Shown: positions 33,751-42,263, counted from the stretch's first letter. The stretch: DNA of 64,000 nt from an uncultured Verrucomicrobiota bacterium (GCA_903930345.1 CAIYYI010000230.1:1-64000); one strand, 5' to 3'. The notes: a model not told the origin generated them from the sequence alone. Numbers and translations are program-made.

Positions 33751-35803
33751 GGCGGGAGCCGCCTTTTGCATCGCGCACCATCAGCGCACAGGTCCTCGAG
33801 GAGGGAACTGTGGCCTTGGACTGAGCAATCGTTTCCGTGACATGCGGAAAGGTTCCCGGGCGGAAGGCTTTCAGCTGGGCAACCACCACATCCTCTGAAT
33901 TTTCCACGTCCAGCATCGGCTTGTCGCCGAGCTGAAGCACGTTGCCGTAAAGACAGTAGATGCGCACGTCGCGCGAATTTGAAATGCGGCTGGGGGTGTT
34001 GCCGTCGCCGGCGTCGGCGCGCTGGATTGTCCCCGCCTCGACTTTGTAATAGTACACGCGGAGGTGCTCGCAGTTCCTGATCTCCGATTGCGGGTTCGAT
34101 GTCACGCGCTCCACATTCAGCGCATAGAATGCCGTTGGCTGCCGGAGGCCGCTCCACACCAGCGGCCGCCCCATCGCCATCACGCCATAGAACCGCCCGC
34201 CCGCGTTCCCGGACATTTGGAATCCAGCCCGGTTCATCATCCATAGGCCCCGCCCGGAGCGCCACTGGACGCGCCCTCGCACGGAAAGAAAGGCTAGCCC
34301 GGGAGCAGCTTCCGCGTCGTCCGGGGTTTCGATGGTGAAAGAGTCACTCTCAGGCGAAGGCCCGGGCTCGCCTGTGTTTGCGCGGGCGGTCCCGGCACCG
34401 ATGGAAGCGAAGGAGCGGCTGATGCTGAACAGCTGGGTCCTGGGCTTCAGCCGCAGCGTGCCGGATAAACGGTAATCGCCGCCCGGCACAAACACCTTGT
34501 CGTGCGCCGCGATGGCCTTGGCAAAGGCGGCGGTGTCGTCCGTCGTGCCGTCGCCCTTGGCGCCGAAGTCGCGCACGTTGGCTGCGCCCGCGTCTTCAAA
34601 CGAAGGAGTCGGCGTCCAGTGCTGGCGGCGGATGGCGGCATAATCGGGCTCCTCCGCTGGGGCCTGCTGGAGGATGGTGCCCGGGGCGACCGTTCCGTTG
34701 AGCAGGTTTACGCCTTGATTGTCGTGCGATGAAAATCGTCCGATGCGAGTCCACTGGCTGGGACGCGTCATCTTGGCGCCGCCGGGGGTGATGGATTCCA
34801 CTCCCTGCACGAAGGTGTTCTCAAGGTAGACATTCTCAGGTTTCTTCGTTTTTACCACCACGGCGCCAGGCTTCATCGCAATGACGCAATCCACCAGGCT
34901 GACGCCCGCGTAAGATCGCTCTGTGGACAGATCCACAGCCGCATCGCCAGCCGGTTCAAGTCGGCAAGCCACGAGCAGCGTCGGCACCTGCGAGCCGCCT
35001 TTGGCGTAGCGGATGGCCGCCTTTGTTTGTCCCGTGAACACGCAGGCATTCAGCAGGGGAAACCGGCTGTCCGGGTCCAGCACGATCCCGTACTGGCCGC
35101 CCGTGACCCCGACGTTATGTGTGCCGCCGCCTTGCCCGGGGCAGCAGTTCAGACCGGCGTATGCTCCGTCAGCGTAAACCGTGACGTCCTGCATCGTTGA
35201 ACCTTGCGAGCCGGAGTGCCGGATGCCGACCGCCCCGGCATGGCTTCGAATATCAATGTCAATTCCCTTGAAGATGTGATTGAACGAAATGTTCGCCTGC
35301 TCCTTGCCCCAGATCGGCTCCTCCTTGCCGGGAGCGTCGAACCACGTCTGTGCCCAGATGTGAACCAGGGGTTTCGGGCTAGCCTGATTATCAAAACCCT
35401 TCGCCTGCGCGGAGAGTTTGAGCACCGGCCGCTTCCCATGGGTTGACCCCAGGAGGACCATGGGCTGGTGAACCGGCCAATAATACTGGGTTCCACCGTC
35501 CACATGCTTGGGCCTGTCCAGCTTGCGGACCTGCTGCTCGCAGGAAATGGTGTCGGAGACGAGATAGGTTCCTCCCGGAAAAAAGCAGACCAGCGCGTGG
35601 TCCCGGGCATCGTTCGCCGCTCGCTGGATGGCCTTGGTCGCATCAGCCACGCCTGTGGGATCGGCGTGGTAAGGGGCCTTGGTCACGTCCAGCAGGCCGA
35701 GCTGCAGCAGACGGTCTGCGGAGTTTACGCCTGATGGCAGTTCCGCAGCGGCCGCAAAAGCCGCAACCGTGAGGTTCAGAAAATAGCGCAGGATGTTTTT
35801 CAT
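33743..35803 (-). CDS. Secreted pectate-lyase-3-type beta-helix protein (two modules)
   Basis: About 686 residues. The signal peptide (KNILRYFLNLTVAAFAAAA) is followed by two right-handed beta-helix modules of the pectate_lyase_3/GH55-like type. The first opens DPTGVADATKAIQRAANDA with FFPGGTYLVSDT; the second, near 425, opens VRDFGAKGDGTTDDTAAFAKAI with VFVPGGDYRLSGTL. These families bind or cleave polysaccharides, but no catalytic residues could be fixed and the substrate is unknown. The frame is open to a TTG at 35812; the ATG at 35803 is used. It lies in a run of minus-strand secreted or sugar-related genes. Confidence 0.82.
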   Translation of the reverse strand: MKNILRYFLNLTVAAFAAAAELPSGVNSADRLLQLGLLDVTKAPYHADPTGVADATKAIQRAANDARDHALVCFFPGGTYLVSDTISCEQQVRKLDRPKHVDGGTQYYWPVHQPMVLLGSTHGKRPVLKLSAQAKGFDNQASPKPLVHIWAQTWFDAPGKEEPIWGKEQANISFNHIFKGIDIDIRSHAGAVGIRHSGSQGSTMQDVTVYADGAYAGLNCCPGQGGGTHNVGVTGGQYGIVLDPDSRFPLLNACVFTGQTKAAIRYAKGGSQVPTLLVACRLEPAGDAAVDLSTERSYAGVSLVDCVIAMKPGAVVVKTKKPENVYLENTFVQGVESITPGGAKMTRPSQWTRIGRFSSHDNQGVNLLNGTVAPGTILQQAPAEEPDYAAIRRQHWTPTPSFEDAGAANVRDFGAKGDGTTDDTAAFAKAIAAHDKVFVPGGDYRLSGTLRLKPRTQLFSISRSFASIGAGTARANTGEPGPSPESDSFTIETPDDAEAAPGLAFLSVRGRVQWRSGRGLWMMNRAGFQMSGNAGGRFYGVMAMGRPLVWSGLRQPTAFYALNVERVTSNPQSEIRNCEHLRVYYYKVEAGTIQRADAGDGNTPSRISNSRDVRIYCLYGNVLQLGDKPMLDVENSEDVVVAQLKAFRPGTFPHVTETIAQSKATVPSSRTCALMVRDAKGGSRHE

Positions 35804-35918
35804 AATATTCAAGACAACTCAATAAGCTGTGGCGCGGTCGTCGGTTCAATGGCTATCAGGCGTCCATTCGTCAACCGGGAACCAGTCCCATCAATTAAGT
35901 TCATGGCTGCTTCCAGGG

Positions 35919-36935
35919 TTAGGCGGCAGGCTTGTCCGCCAGCACGAGCGGAAAAGGTCCGGGCACTTCCAGCCGCCTCGGATTGCTGAAGCCGGCCTCA
36001 AGCAGCCACGCGCTCAGCTCCGCATACGTGTAGGTGTCGCCCGCCTCGGTGTTCACGAGCATGTTCACGGCAAATAGCAGCGCCAGGGGCGGAGCGGTGC
36101 GGTCGTCATTCGGCACAAACTCCTGGATCGCCAGCGTGCCGCCGGGTGCCAGCGCAGCCAGGGTTTTCCGGAGCAGGCGCCGGCAGCAGTCGCGGCCCTC
36201 GCTGTGCAGGATATGCCCCAGCACCGCAATCTGGTGCCTCTGGCCAAAATCGGCTTCATGGAAATCGCCCGGCACCACGGTCAGGCGCTCGGCCACCCCG
36301 TGCCTCGCGGCCACGCTCTTCGTTACTTCCAGCACGCGCGGCCAGTCCACGGCCCGGACGGTCACCTGCGCTGATTGCCTGGCCAGCGCGATTCCCCACA
36401 CGCCGGAGCCCGCGCCAATGTCCAGTACGCTCACCGGCGCGCTGGCTTTCGCCAGGCCCAGGTGCTCGCCCAGCGCGTGCGCGGCGGCAAAGCTCACAGG
36501 AAACAGCGACTCAACAAACTGGGCGTAATGCCCCGCTCCCTCGTCCTCGTGGTTCGTGCGGGCCACTGGTTTGCCGGTGCGAACCACCTCCGCCAGATGC
36601 ATCCACTGGGGCAGCAGCTGCCCGGTGTGATGCTGGAAAAAGAGGCCGCGATAACCCGGCTTGGAGGAGACGAGAAAGGCGGCGCTCTCAGCGGTGAGCG
36701 CATAGCGATCATCCACGCGGGCGAGCAGCTTCAAGCCGACCAGCGCGTTGAGGATGGCCGTGAGGCCACGGGCCGAAGCCCCCGTTTTCGCGGCCAGTTC
36801 CGGGAGGGAGCGCGGCCCCTCGTCCAGCCGGTCAAACACCCCGGTCCGGACGGCAGCCTCAATGATGAGCGTGGGTGCGTAGCCCCAGGCAAACTGCATA
36901 ATGCGGTCAGGTGTCAAAGCTTCAATGGTATGCAT
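35919..36935 (-). CDS. SAM-dependent O-methyltransferase-like protein
   Basis: A 338-residue cytosolic methyltransferase with the two-part layout of plant-type O-methyltransferases (hydroxyneurosporene or acetylserotonin methyltransferase relatives). The N-terminal winged-helix dimerisation domain (about 10-90, LPELAAKTGASARGLTAILNALVGLKLL) is followed by a Rossmann domain with SAM motif VLDIGAGSGVWG and GHILHSEGRDCCRRLL near the catalytic region. The substrate is not inferable. It sits 38 nt after the stop of the upstream Gfo/Idh/MocA gene on the same strand, so co-transcription is possible. Confidence 0.85.
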   Translation of the reverse strand: MHTIEALTPDRIMQFAWGYAPTLIIEAAVRTGVFDRLDEGPRSLPELAAKTGASARGLTAILNALVGLKLLARVDDRYALTAESAAFLVSSKPGYRGLFFQHHTGQLLPQWMHLAEVVRTGKPVARTNHEDEGAGHYAQFVESLFPVSFAAAHALGEHLGLAKASAPVSVLDIGAGSGVWGIALARQSAQVTVRAVDWPRVLEVTKSVAARHGVAERLTVVPGDFHEADFGQRHQIAVLGHILHSEGRDCCRRLLRKTLAALAPGGTLAIQEFVPNDDRTAPPLALLFAVNMLVNTEAGDTYTYAELSAWLLEAGFSNPRRLEVPGPFPLVLADKPAA

Positions 36936-36973
36936 ATTTAAAGTGATCCCGCAGGCATCGGGATTTTGCGGAT

Positions 36974-38383
36974 TCAGAACTCCCGCGTCTTCTTGATTCC
37001 GGGTTGCGGCGTGGGATAGCAGCCATCCGGGCCGGCGGCCACCGGCGCAGGGGAATCCTTGGTCAGCTTGTCCACGCCCGGCGCGAATTCCTCATCGCAG
37101 TTCAGCATGTCTTCAAATGTCACTATCTGACCGGTGTGGACCGCCCGGCGGCCCATGAGGACCACCAGGCTGGCCTCGGCACCGCGCTTCACCTCGTTGT
37201 AAGGCTGGTCCCGTCGAATGGCCTCAATCAGATGATCCCACTCCAGCAGGTACGGATTCGGCTCGGGCTGAGGGAAAGCCCAGGTTTGATTGGCCCGGGT
37301 CATTTCATGGCCCTTGAAGAGGCGGCATTTGGCCGGCGTGTGCGCCACGGTGGAAATCACTGCTGAGCCCCGGGTGCCATGGGCGTAGCTGGCAAATTCC
37401 TCGTGGCAGCCCGGCTCGTAGCGGGAATTGAGGAAGAGCTTGGTGCCGTCGGCAAAGGTGTACTCGATGGCGTAGTGGTCGAAGTTCTGGTCCACCGCAG
37501 CGCCGCGATAGAGCCGCCCGCCCAGGCCTTGCGCGCGCACCGGCCAGGCGCCTTTCATCCAGCAGCACTCGTCGACGTTGTGGGCCACGTAGTCGTGGAA
37601 CACCCCCCCGCTGGCCCAGAAGAAGCCGAGGTAGCGCTGCACCTGGAAGAGCAGTTCGCTTTGATCCGCCGGCTTCGGCCCGGTGAAGCCGGCTGGGGAG
37701 ACCAGCCGGTAGGTCCGCAGCATCGTGAGGTCCCCGATCTCGCCCGCTCTGATGCGCTCATGAAGTTCGCGGCGGGCCTGGCAATGGCGGCACATCAGGC
37801 CCACGCCGACCTTGAGGTTCCGCTTCGCCGCCGCTTCGCCCAGCTCGATCATCCGGCGCGTGGAGGGGCCATCGACGGTGATCGGTTTTTCCATGAAGAC
37901 GTTGAGCCCCTTCGCAATGGCGTAGGCGAAGTGGACCCAGCGGAAAGCGACCGGCGTGGTCAGGATCACCACGTCCCCAGGCTTGAGGCAGTCCATCGCC
38001 TGCCGGTAGGCGTCAAAGCCCAGGAACTGCCGCTCACGCGGCACGTCCAGCTGCGATGCCTCAAAACCTCCGACCCAGCTATCCGCGGCGCCAGCCGGTT
38101 TGGTGGCGGCGCTCTTCAGGGCCTCGATGCTGCGGTTCAGTCGCGCTTCGAATATATCGGCCATCGCCACCAGCTTGATGGGGCCGCTGCGGTTGGCCAG
38201 GGCGTTGGCCGCCGCGCCGGTGCCCCGCCCGCCGCAGCCGACCAGGGCGACTTGGATGGTGTCGCCCCCCGCCGCGTGGACGTGCGGAATGACCGTTCCG
38301 GCCAGGGCTGAGACGGCGGCCAGGCGGCCTGTGTGTTGCAGGAATTCGCGCCGCGAGGAGGGTGGAAGGGGGAGGCTATTCAT
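36974..38383 (-). CDS. Tat-exported Gfo/Idh/MocA-family oxidoreductase
   Basis: A 469-residue NAD(P)-dependent sugar or inositol dehydrogenase-like protein. It has a twin-arginine signal (SRREFLQHTGRLAAVSALAG), a Rossmann motif IQVALVGCGGRGTGAA, the family EKP motif in NVFMEKPITVDG, and a C-terminal substrate domain. A start at 38383 fits the Tat signal; the frame is open 32 codons upstream. Such exported oxidoreductases are numerous in Verrucomicrobiota and Planctomycetota and often act on polysaccharide-derived sugars together with exported isomerases like the gene 124 nt upstream. The substrate is unknown. Confidence 0.9.
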   Translation of the reverse strand: MNSLPLPPSSRREFLQHTGRLAAVSALAGTVIPHVHAAGGDTIQVALVGCGGRGTGAAANALANRSGPIKLVAMADIFEARLNRSIEALKSAATKPAGAADSWVGGFEASQLDVPRERQFLGFDAYRQAMDCLKPGDVVILTTPVAFRWVHFAYAIAKGLNVFMEKPITVDGPSTRRMIELGEAAAKRNLKVGVGLMCRHCQARRELHERIRAGEIGDLTMLRTYRLVSPAGFTGPKPADQSELLFQVQRYLGFFWASGGVFHDYVAHNVDECCWMKGAWPVRAQGLGGRLYRGAAVDQNFDHYAIEYTFADGTKLFLNSRYEPGCHEEFASYAHGTRGSAVISTVAHTPAKCRLFKGHEMTRANQTWAFPQPEPNPYLLEWDHLIEAIRRDQPYNEVKRGAEASLVVLMGRRAVHTGQIVTFEDMLNCDEEFAPGVDKLTKDSPAPVAAGPDGCYPTPQPGIKKTREF

Positions 38384-38507
38384 ACGCGCATTGGGTTTCA
38401 AGGGACCAAAGGGGTTGCACAGATGCAGTTGCCCCGCCGATTTCGCAGCGGGCAAGCCAGGCTTCGTGTTGAGAAGCATTCGCGCCAGAGACCACTGCTC
38501 CGGCTCT

Positions 38508-39383
38508 TTAACTCGCCGAGGCCAGTTCCAGCCAGCGCTGACGGTACTTCTTTAGGAACGCCACCCCTTCCTCAGCCGGAACGCTCTTGGCATACTCACA
38601 CAGGGTAAACCGGTCGTAACCGGACTCGCGGAACAGCTTGAACAACTCCTGGTACGGGTACTGCGAATTCAGATCGTTGATGTGGCAGGATCGGATCCGG
38701 TCCTTCAGCAGGTCGTACGACCATTTCACGGAACCCTCCTTGACATCCCCGCCGTTGGAGTTCCAGCAGGCGCCGACATTCTTGTTCGGGCAGGCGTCCA
38801 TGATGGCCCGCGCATTCTTCGGCTCAGCGGTTACGGAACCGTGCACTTCCATCCAGATTTCCACGCCGTGATCCGCCCCGATCTTCCCACATTCGTCGAG
38901 CGCCGCGCCAATCTGCGCAATCGTCTTTTCGGGTGGCACTTCCTTGGGGAACCCGTTCGGGCGTACTTTGACACCCCGGGCCCCAATGTCAGCAGCCAGC
39001 TTGATAAATTCGGCGCAGGTGGCGATGTTCTTCTTCACGACCGCCTGGTCGGTCGCGTGGAATTCGCACACCGATCCCAGCCCCCAGATGGTCACGCCGC
39101 CGTCAAGGCAGCGCTTTTTCACCTCGCGCCGCTGGTCGGCAGTCAGTGCGGGCTCGACCAGGTGTTTGTGCGTGGTGCGAAACTCCACCCCTTCAATCTG
39201 CGCCTGGCGGCAGACATCAATAGTGGTGGCAAGGTCCCAATTGGCGGACACATTGTAGGAGACGATGCCGAGCTTGAATTTGCGCGGAGCCTCGGCGGCC
39301 AACAGAGGGCGTGCGGCGAGTGCGCCCAGTGCGAGCGCACTGGTGCTGTGCAAAAACTGTCGTCGATTCATGGGATGCTTCAT
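38508..39383 (-). CDS. Tat-exported sugar-phosphate isomerase/epimerase-family protein (TIM barrel)
   Basis: A 291-residue xylose-isomerase-like TIM barrel protein with an export signal MNRRQFLHSTSALALGALAARP (twin arginine). Barrel features are LGIVSYNVSANW, IEGVEFRTTHKH, GVEIWMEVHG with the metal-binding Glu and His pattern, and IRSCHINDL. Two ATGs fit, 39383 and 39371, the second directly at NRRQF. It probably isomerises or epimerises sugars and works with the neighbouring Gfo/Idh/MocA protein. The sequence upstream of the start is the repeat-rich region. Confidence 0.87.
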   Translation of the reverse strand: MKHPMNRRQFLHSTSALALGALAARPLLAAEAPRKFKLGIVSYNVSANWDLATTIDVCRQAQIEGVEFRTTHKHLVEPALTADQRREVKKRCLDGGVTIWGLGSVCEFHATDQAVVKKNIATCAEFIKLAADIGARGVKVRPNGFPKEVPPEKTIAQIGAALDECGKIGADHGVEIWMEVHGSVTAEPKNARAIMDACPNKNVGACWNSNGGDVKEGSVKWSYDLLKDRIRSCHINDLNSQYPYQELFKLFRESGYDRFTLCEYAKSVPAEEGVAFLKKYRQRWLELASAS

Positions 39384-39523
39384 ACGGACGAAAGTACCAG
39401 CCTCCACAGCACAGTCAACTGTCAGATCCCGTTCAATTGTAGGCCCGTCAAAGTGGCAGCGGCGTCCCGCCGCTGTTTCATCCCTTCCCCGTACCGATGG
39501 CTCCTGCCCCCCGTCCGGCCCGT

Positions 39524-39635
39524 CCCCGTTTGTAGTCCAGGCTTCAGCCTGTCCGAGTGGCGTACCCAGCACCGCGAGATCCGGAATTCCCGCAAGCTGG
39601 TGCGGCCCAATGCTGGTGGGGCTCCCGCCGAGCCG
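39524..39635. repeat. Dispersed repeat, copy A (about 112 bp)
   Basis: It runs from CCCCGTTTGTAGTCCAGG through GATCCGGAATTCCC to GCCGAGCCG. It is nearly identical to copies at 39818 and 39972. A truncated fourth copy (first 17 bases) lies at 40124-40140. Confidence 0.85.
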
Positions 39636-39659
39636 TCCCCAGAGTGGCAGCGGTTCTGC

Positions 39660-39720
39660 CGCAATCCACAATCCGCAATCCGCACTCCGCACTCCGCACT
39701 CCGCACTCCGCACTCCGCAT
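39660..39720. repeat. 7-bp tandem repeat array
   Basis: Five exact head-to-tail CGCACTC units (39681-39715), preceded by degenerate 7-bp units (CGCAATC, CACAATC) in the same phase. Single-unit versions of the same motif occur at the other repeat edges, so the array seems to have expanded here. Confidence 0.85.
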
Positions 39721-39817
39721 TTGCGTGGTCCGTCAAAGTGGCAGCGGCGTGATTCCCATCAAATCCTCAATCCGCAATCCACAATCCGCACTCCGCATTT
39801 GCGTGGGCCGTCATTTT

Positions 39818-39934
39818 CCCCGCTTGTAGTCCAGGCTTCAGCCTGTCCAAGTGGCGTACCCAGCACCGCGAGATCCGGAATTCCCTCAAGCTGGTGCGGT
39901 CCAATGCTGGTGGGGAGAGGCTCCCGCCGAGCCG
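39818..39934. repeat. Dispersed repeat, copy B (about 117 bp)
   Basis: Same element as copy A, with a few substitutions and a 5-base insertion (GAGAG) before the CTCCCGCCGAGCCG end. Confidence 0.85.
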
Positions 39935-39971
39935 CCCCTGTCTTCAAATCCGCACTCCGCATTCGCAGTTT

Positions 39972-40073
39972 CCCCGCTTGTAGTCCAGGCTTCAGCCTGC
40001 CTGAGTGGCGTACCCAGGCCCGCGAGATCCGGAATTCCCTCAAGCTGGTGCGGTCCAATGCTGGTGGGGCTCC
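39972..40073. repeat. Dispersed repeat, copy C (about 102 bp)
   Basis: Same element as copies A and B but cut after GGGGCTCC, so it lacks the CGCCGAGCCG end. It is followed by the CCGCAATCCACAATCCGCACTCCGCATTTGCG word, which also flanks copy B. Confidence 0.85.
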
Positions 40074-40295
40074 AAATCCGCAATCCACAATCCGCACTCC
40101 GCATTTGCGTGAGCCGTCAGTTTCCCCGTTTGTAGTCCAGTCATCTTTGACCATGCTGCCATCAACCAAGAACCAAGAACGATCAACCAAGAACCATCAA
40201 CCATCACCGGATCACCGACTCCCCGGGCCGGCTCTTCGGTTCCTATTCGTGTGCTTCGCGTAATTCGTGGTCGATCGCAACTCCGCCTTCGGGTA

Positions 40296-40308
40296 TTGTA
40301 TCATACAA
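40296..40308. promoter_or_regulatory. Perfect 13-bp palindrome TTGTAT-C-ATACAA
   Basis: It has operator-like symmetry, reminiscent of GntR-family sites, in AT-rich sequence to the right of the dispersed repeats. No adjacent regulator or promoter-distal gene explains it; the nearest gene start is over 900 nt away. Confidence 0.35.
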
Positions 40309-40520
40309 CTAAAATACTCCCTACCGGCTTGCCAGGCAGAGGGTTTTTTGCAATAGTATCACACGTTATGCATACATCATCAACGCCAGCCGCCGATTCT
40401 CCGGGCGATCTCGCTTCGGCCAACATCCCCCTGTTTCGCATCCCGCGTTCCGAATTCCGCGTTCAGTTGGGCTTTCCCAATTTCTGCTTTTCCCCTCCGG
40501 TTTCCATGCGCCGCCACAAA

Positions 40521-40570
40521 ACATGGTGCCAAAAGGTGCCAAAAAGTGTCAAAAGGTGCCAGAAAGTGCC
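40521..40570. repeat. Five 10-bp units, helical-phase tandem repeat
   Basis: Five consecutive 10-bp units built on AAAAGGTGCC (two exact copies, three variants, among them AAAAAGTGTC and AGAAAGTGCC). The exact 10-bp phase puts the motif on the same face of the helix. Function is unknown. Confidence 0.8.
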
Positions 40571-41159
40571 AAACTTTCAAAAACATGGAGCTGGAAATGC
40601 AGATTATGAACGAACCGCCCCATGCCAAGGATCTGACGTCCACCGCACCCGTCGCTCCGCCCGGTCCATCTGCCACCTCCAATCTCCCATCTGAAATCCC
40701 AGGAGACTCTCCCCCGTCAAAGTGGCAGCGGCGGATTCCCATTCCCCATTTTCAAATCCGCAATCCACAATCCGCATTCGCTCGTGGCTCCTGCCGAGCC
40801 GTTCCCGGTTCCATTTTATATTCGAGCTGACCTCTGACTTCCGACCTCTGACCTCAACGATCATTTACCAGTCACTCCATTTCCGTCTGTACCATTTCAC
40901 CGAATTAACGGCCCACGGAATGACTGAAACAACGCTGGTTTCTTGAAGAAACTATATGCGGAAAACACAGGTAGCGAACGTGTTACCCGAGTGATTAAGT
41001 ATTTATTGCCGAGTCGCCAAAGTTGGCGTAGGAATTACTCTGTCGATCGAACCTGGCGGGGCTGGGCAAGATTGGCCGGCGAAAACACTCCGGGGGAGTG
41101 CCAGTAACCCCTGGGTTTACCCGGGCCTTTCTCGGTGAGGGAGGGTTCACGTCGGTCGC

Positions 41160-41288
41160 GTGCAAACGCGTGCCGCCGTTTTACTCAATAAACCACGCAT
41201 TCTGGATGTCTTGAATGCTCCCGGAACAATTGTGTCCCGGGATAATCCGGAACGCTTGACCGCGTTCCGCACCGAAAGGCAATTATGA
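41160..41288 (+). other. Possible 42-codon leader ORF overlapping the HTH gene
   Basis: From a GTG at 41160 a frame reads VQTRAAVLLNKPRILDVLNA and on to a TGA at 41286-41288, overlapping the next ATG as ATGA. Inside it, CGGAACGC (41248-41255) and GCGTTCCG (41262-41269) form an 8-bp stem with a 6-nt loop, just upstream of the AAAGG ribosome site of the HTH gene. There is no clear ribosome site for the leader itself. This could be a translationally coupled leader, or chance. Confidence 0.3.
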
Positions 41289-41695
41289 AAGATCAGGAAA
41301 CGCTCGCGCAGTTCATCGCCCTCCGGGTCCAGGGCTGGACCTTCGACCGCATTTCGCAGGCCCTGAAGGTCTCCAAACCCGTCCTCATCGACTGGAGCCG
41401 TCAGCACCAGTTCCACATCCAGAATCTCCAGGCGGTGGAGCTTGAGGCGCTGGCTGACAAACATTTGTCCTCCCGCCAGCTGCGCTGGCAGCAGTTGGGC
41501 GGCAGCCTCAGCCGGGTTGAGGCCGAGCTGGCCAAGCGCGACCTGGCCGAGGTCCCCACCGCCCGCCTCATCACGCTGGCATCGTCCTTGCGCGCCGAGG
41601 CCACGAGGGAGACGGGCTCGCTCCGGTTCACCGCCGCCCTGAAGGACATTCCGAGGGAGCAATATGTCGAGAACGTCATGGATTGGCAGGTTTGA
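41285..41695 (+). CDS. Small helix-turn-helix-like protein
   Basis: A 136-residue, mostly helical protein. Residues 5-45 (LAQFIALRVQGWTFDRISQALKVSKPVLIDWSRQH) look like a helix-turn-helix of the recombinase or phage-terminase-small-subunit kind. The rest (about 50-115) is a likely coiled helix pair rich in Glu, Leu and Arg. An AAAGG ribosome site precedes the ATG by 6 nt. No partner domain is present. It follows the repeat region and may bind DNA there or near the tandem AGTAAACTTTT repeats downstream; this is only suggested by position. Confidence 0.65.
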   Translation: MKDQETLAQFIALRVQGWTFDRISQALKVSKPVLIDWSRQHQFHIQNLQAVELEALADKHLSSRQLRWQQLGGSLSRVEAELAKRDLAEVPTARLITLASSLRAEATRETGSLRFTAALKDIPREQYVENVMDWQV

Positions 41696-41736
41696 CGGAG
41701 GCGCTGCCCCAAAAAACTCTGGGCTGGTAAGGAAAT

Positions 41737-41758
41737 AGTAAACTTTTAGTAAACTTTT
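41737..41758. repeat. Tandem 11-bp direct repeat AGTAAACTTTT x2
   Basis: Two exact adjacent copies, 41 nt after the HTH gene stop and upstream of a hypothetical ORF. The 11-bp phase and AT-rich composition, unlike the GC-rich surroundings, suggest a protein-binding or promoter-related site. Confidence 0.55.
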
Positions 41759-41801
41759 CCGGGGGCGACCACCTTCCAACCCCGGTTTCACCCGGTTGCT
41801 T

Positions 41802-42263
41802 ATGTTTGCCTTGAGCCGTTGCCGTTCGCCGTCCCGCAACGTCCGGCGGCCCCTCAGCCGCCCGGTCACCCGCCGTGTCTCTCGCCCCTGCCATCGGCGT
41901 GCGTGGCGCGACTGTTGGCGCACCTTGGTGCCCTACCGGGGCCCCTCCTTGATCTCCATAGTCGCGCTGCTCCGCCGCTGTTGCCGGCTGTCGGAGCGGT
42001 ACCAGAAACGCTGGTGCAATTCCCGCTTCAAAACCCTGCTCACTCCGGAGCAAGCGAAGCGCCAGATGATGCAGGATCTGGAGCGTGTGTGCGGCGATAA
42101 ACCCGCTCCCGGCCCTGGCCCACCGCCCGCCGCCGCCCCGGGTCCGGCCCCGGCCGCCCCTGCCAAAGCACCTCCGGCATGGCCGCCCCCGGAGGATAAA
42201 AGGGATGTCACCCCGGTGCCGATCAGGGGGGCCATCCCGTTGTCTCAATCCAATCGGTCATGA
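41802..42263 (+). CDS. Hypothetical Arg-rich and Pro/Ala-rich protein
   Basis: A 153-residue frame with no recognised domain. It has an Arg-rich N-terminus, one hydrophobic stretch (SLISIVALL), then a helical part RFKTLLTPEQAKRQMMQDLERVCGD that reads like real protein, and a Pro/Ala-rich C-terminal tail. Several frames are open here because of high GC, so coding status is doubtful. It follows the HTH gene and may form a pair with it. Between it and tRNA-Ser (42264-42326) nothing was seen. Confidence 0.35.
   Translation: MFALSRCRSPSRNVRRPLSRPVTRRVSRPCHRRAWRDCWRTLVPYRGPSLISIVALLRRCCRLSERYQKRWCNSRFKTLLTPEQAKRQMMQDLERVCGDKPAPGPGPPPAAAPGPAPAAPAKAPPAWPPPEDKRDVTPVPIRGAIPLSQSNRS

Larger units (their letters stand above)
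39384..41284. other. Gene-poor region built of dispersed and tandem repeats
   Basis: About 1.9 kb without a convincing gene. Besides the copies listed separately, it has three copies of GTCAAAGTGGCAGCGGCG (39447, 39733, 40718) and several copies of a CCGCAATCCACAATCCGCA word, the last at 40758. All open frames here are repeat-derived (for instance runs of IRTPHSALRTPHSA), so none is reported. It may be a landing zone or graveyard for short mobile repeats. Confidence 0.7.

Noticed and set aside
39660-40120. CRISPR-like spacing of short repeats
   Set aside because: The copies are over 100 bp, unequal in length, joined by common linkers rather than unique spacers, and there are no cas genes.
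39265-40263. Long plus-strand frame with repeated PHSALRTPHSA and PARSGIP segments
   Set aside because: The translation is produced by the dispersed and tandem repeats themselves; no start signal or domain.
40377-40620. Possible short ORFs with FRIPRSEFR and CQKVPKSVK segments
   Set aside because: They are translations of repeat words and of the 10-bp array, not conserved-looking proteins.
41147-41923. 258-residue minus-strand frame over the HTH gene
   Set aside because: No ribosome site or motif; it overlaps the plus-strand HTH protein, which has a good ribosome site and helical sequence.
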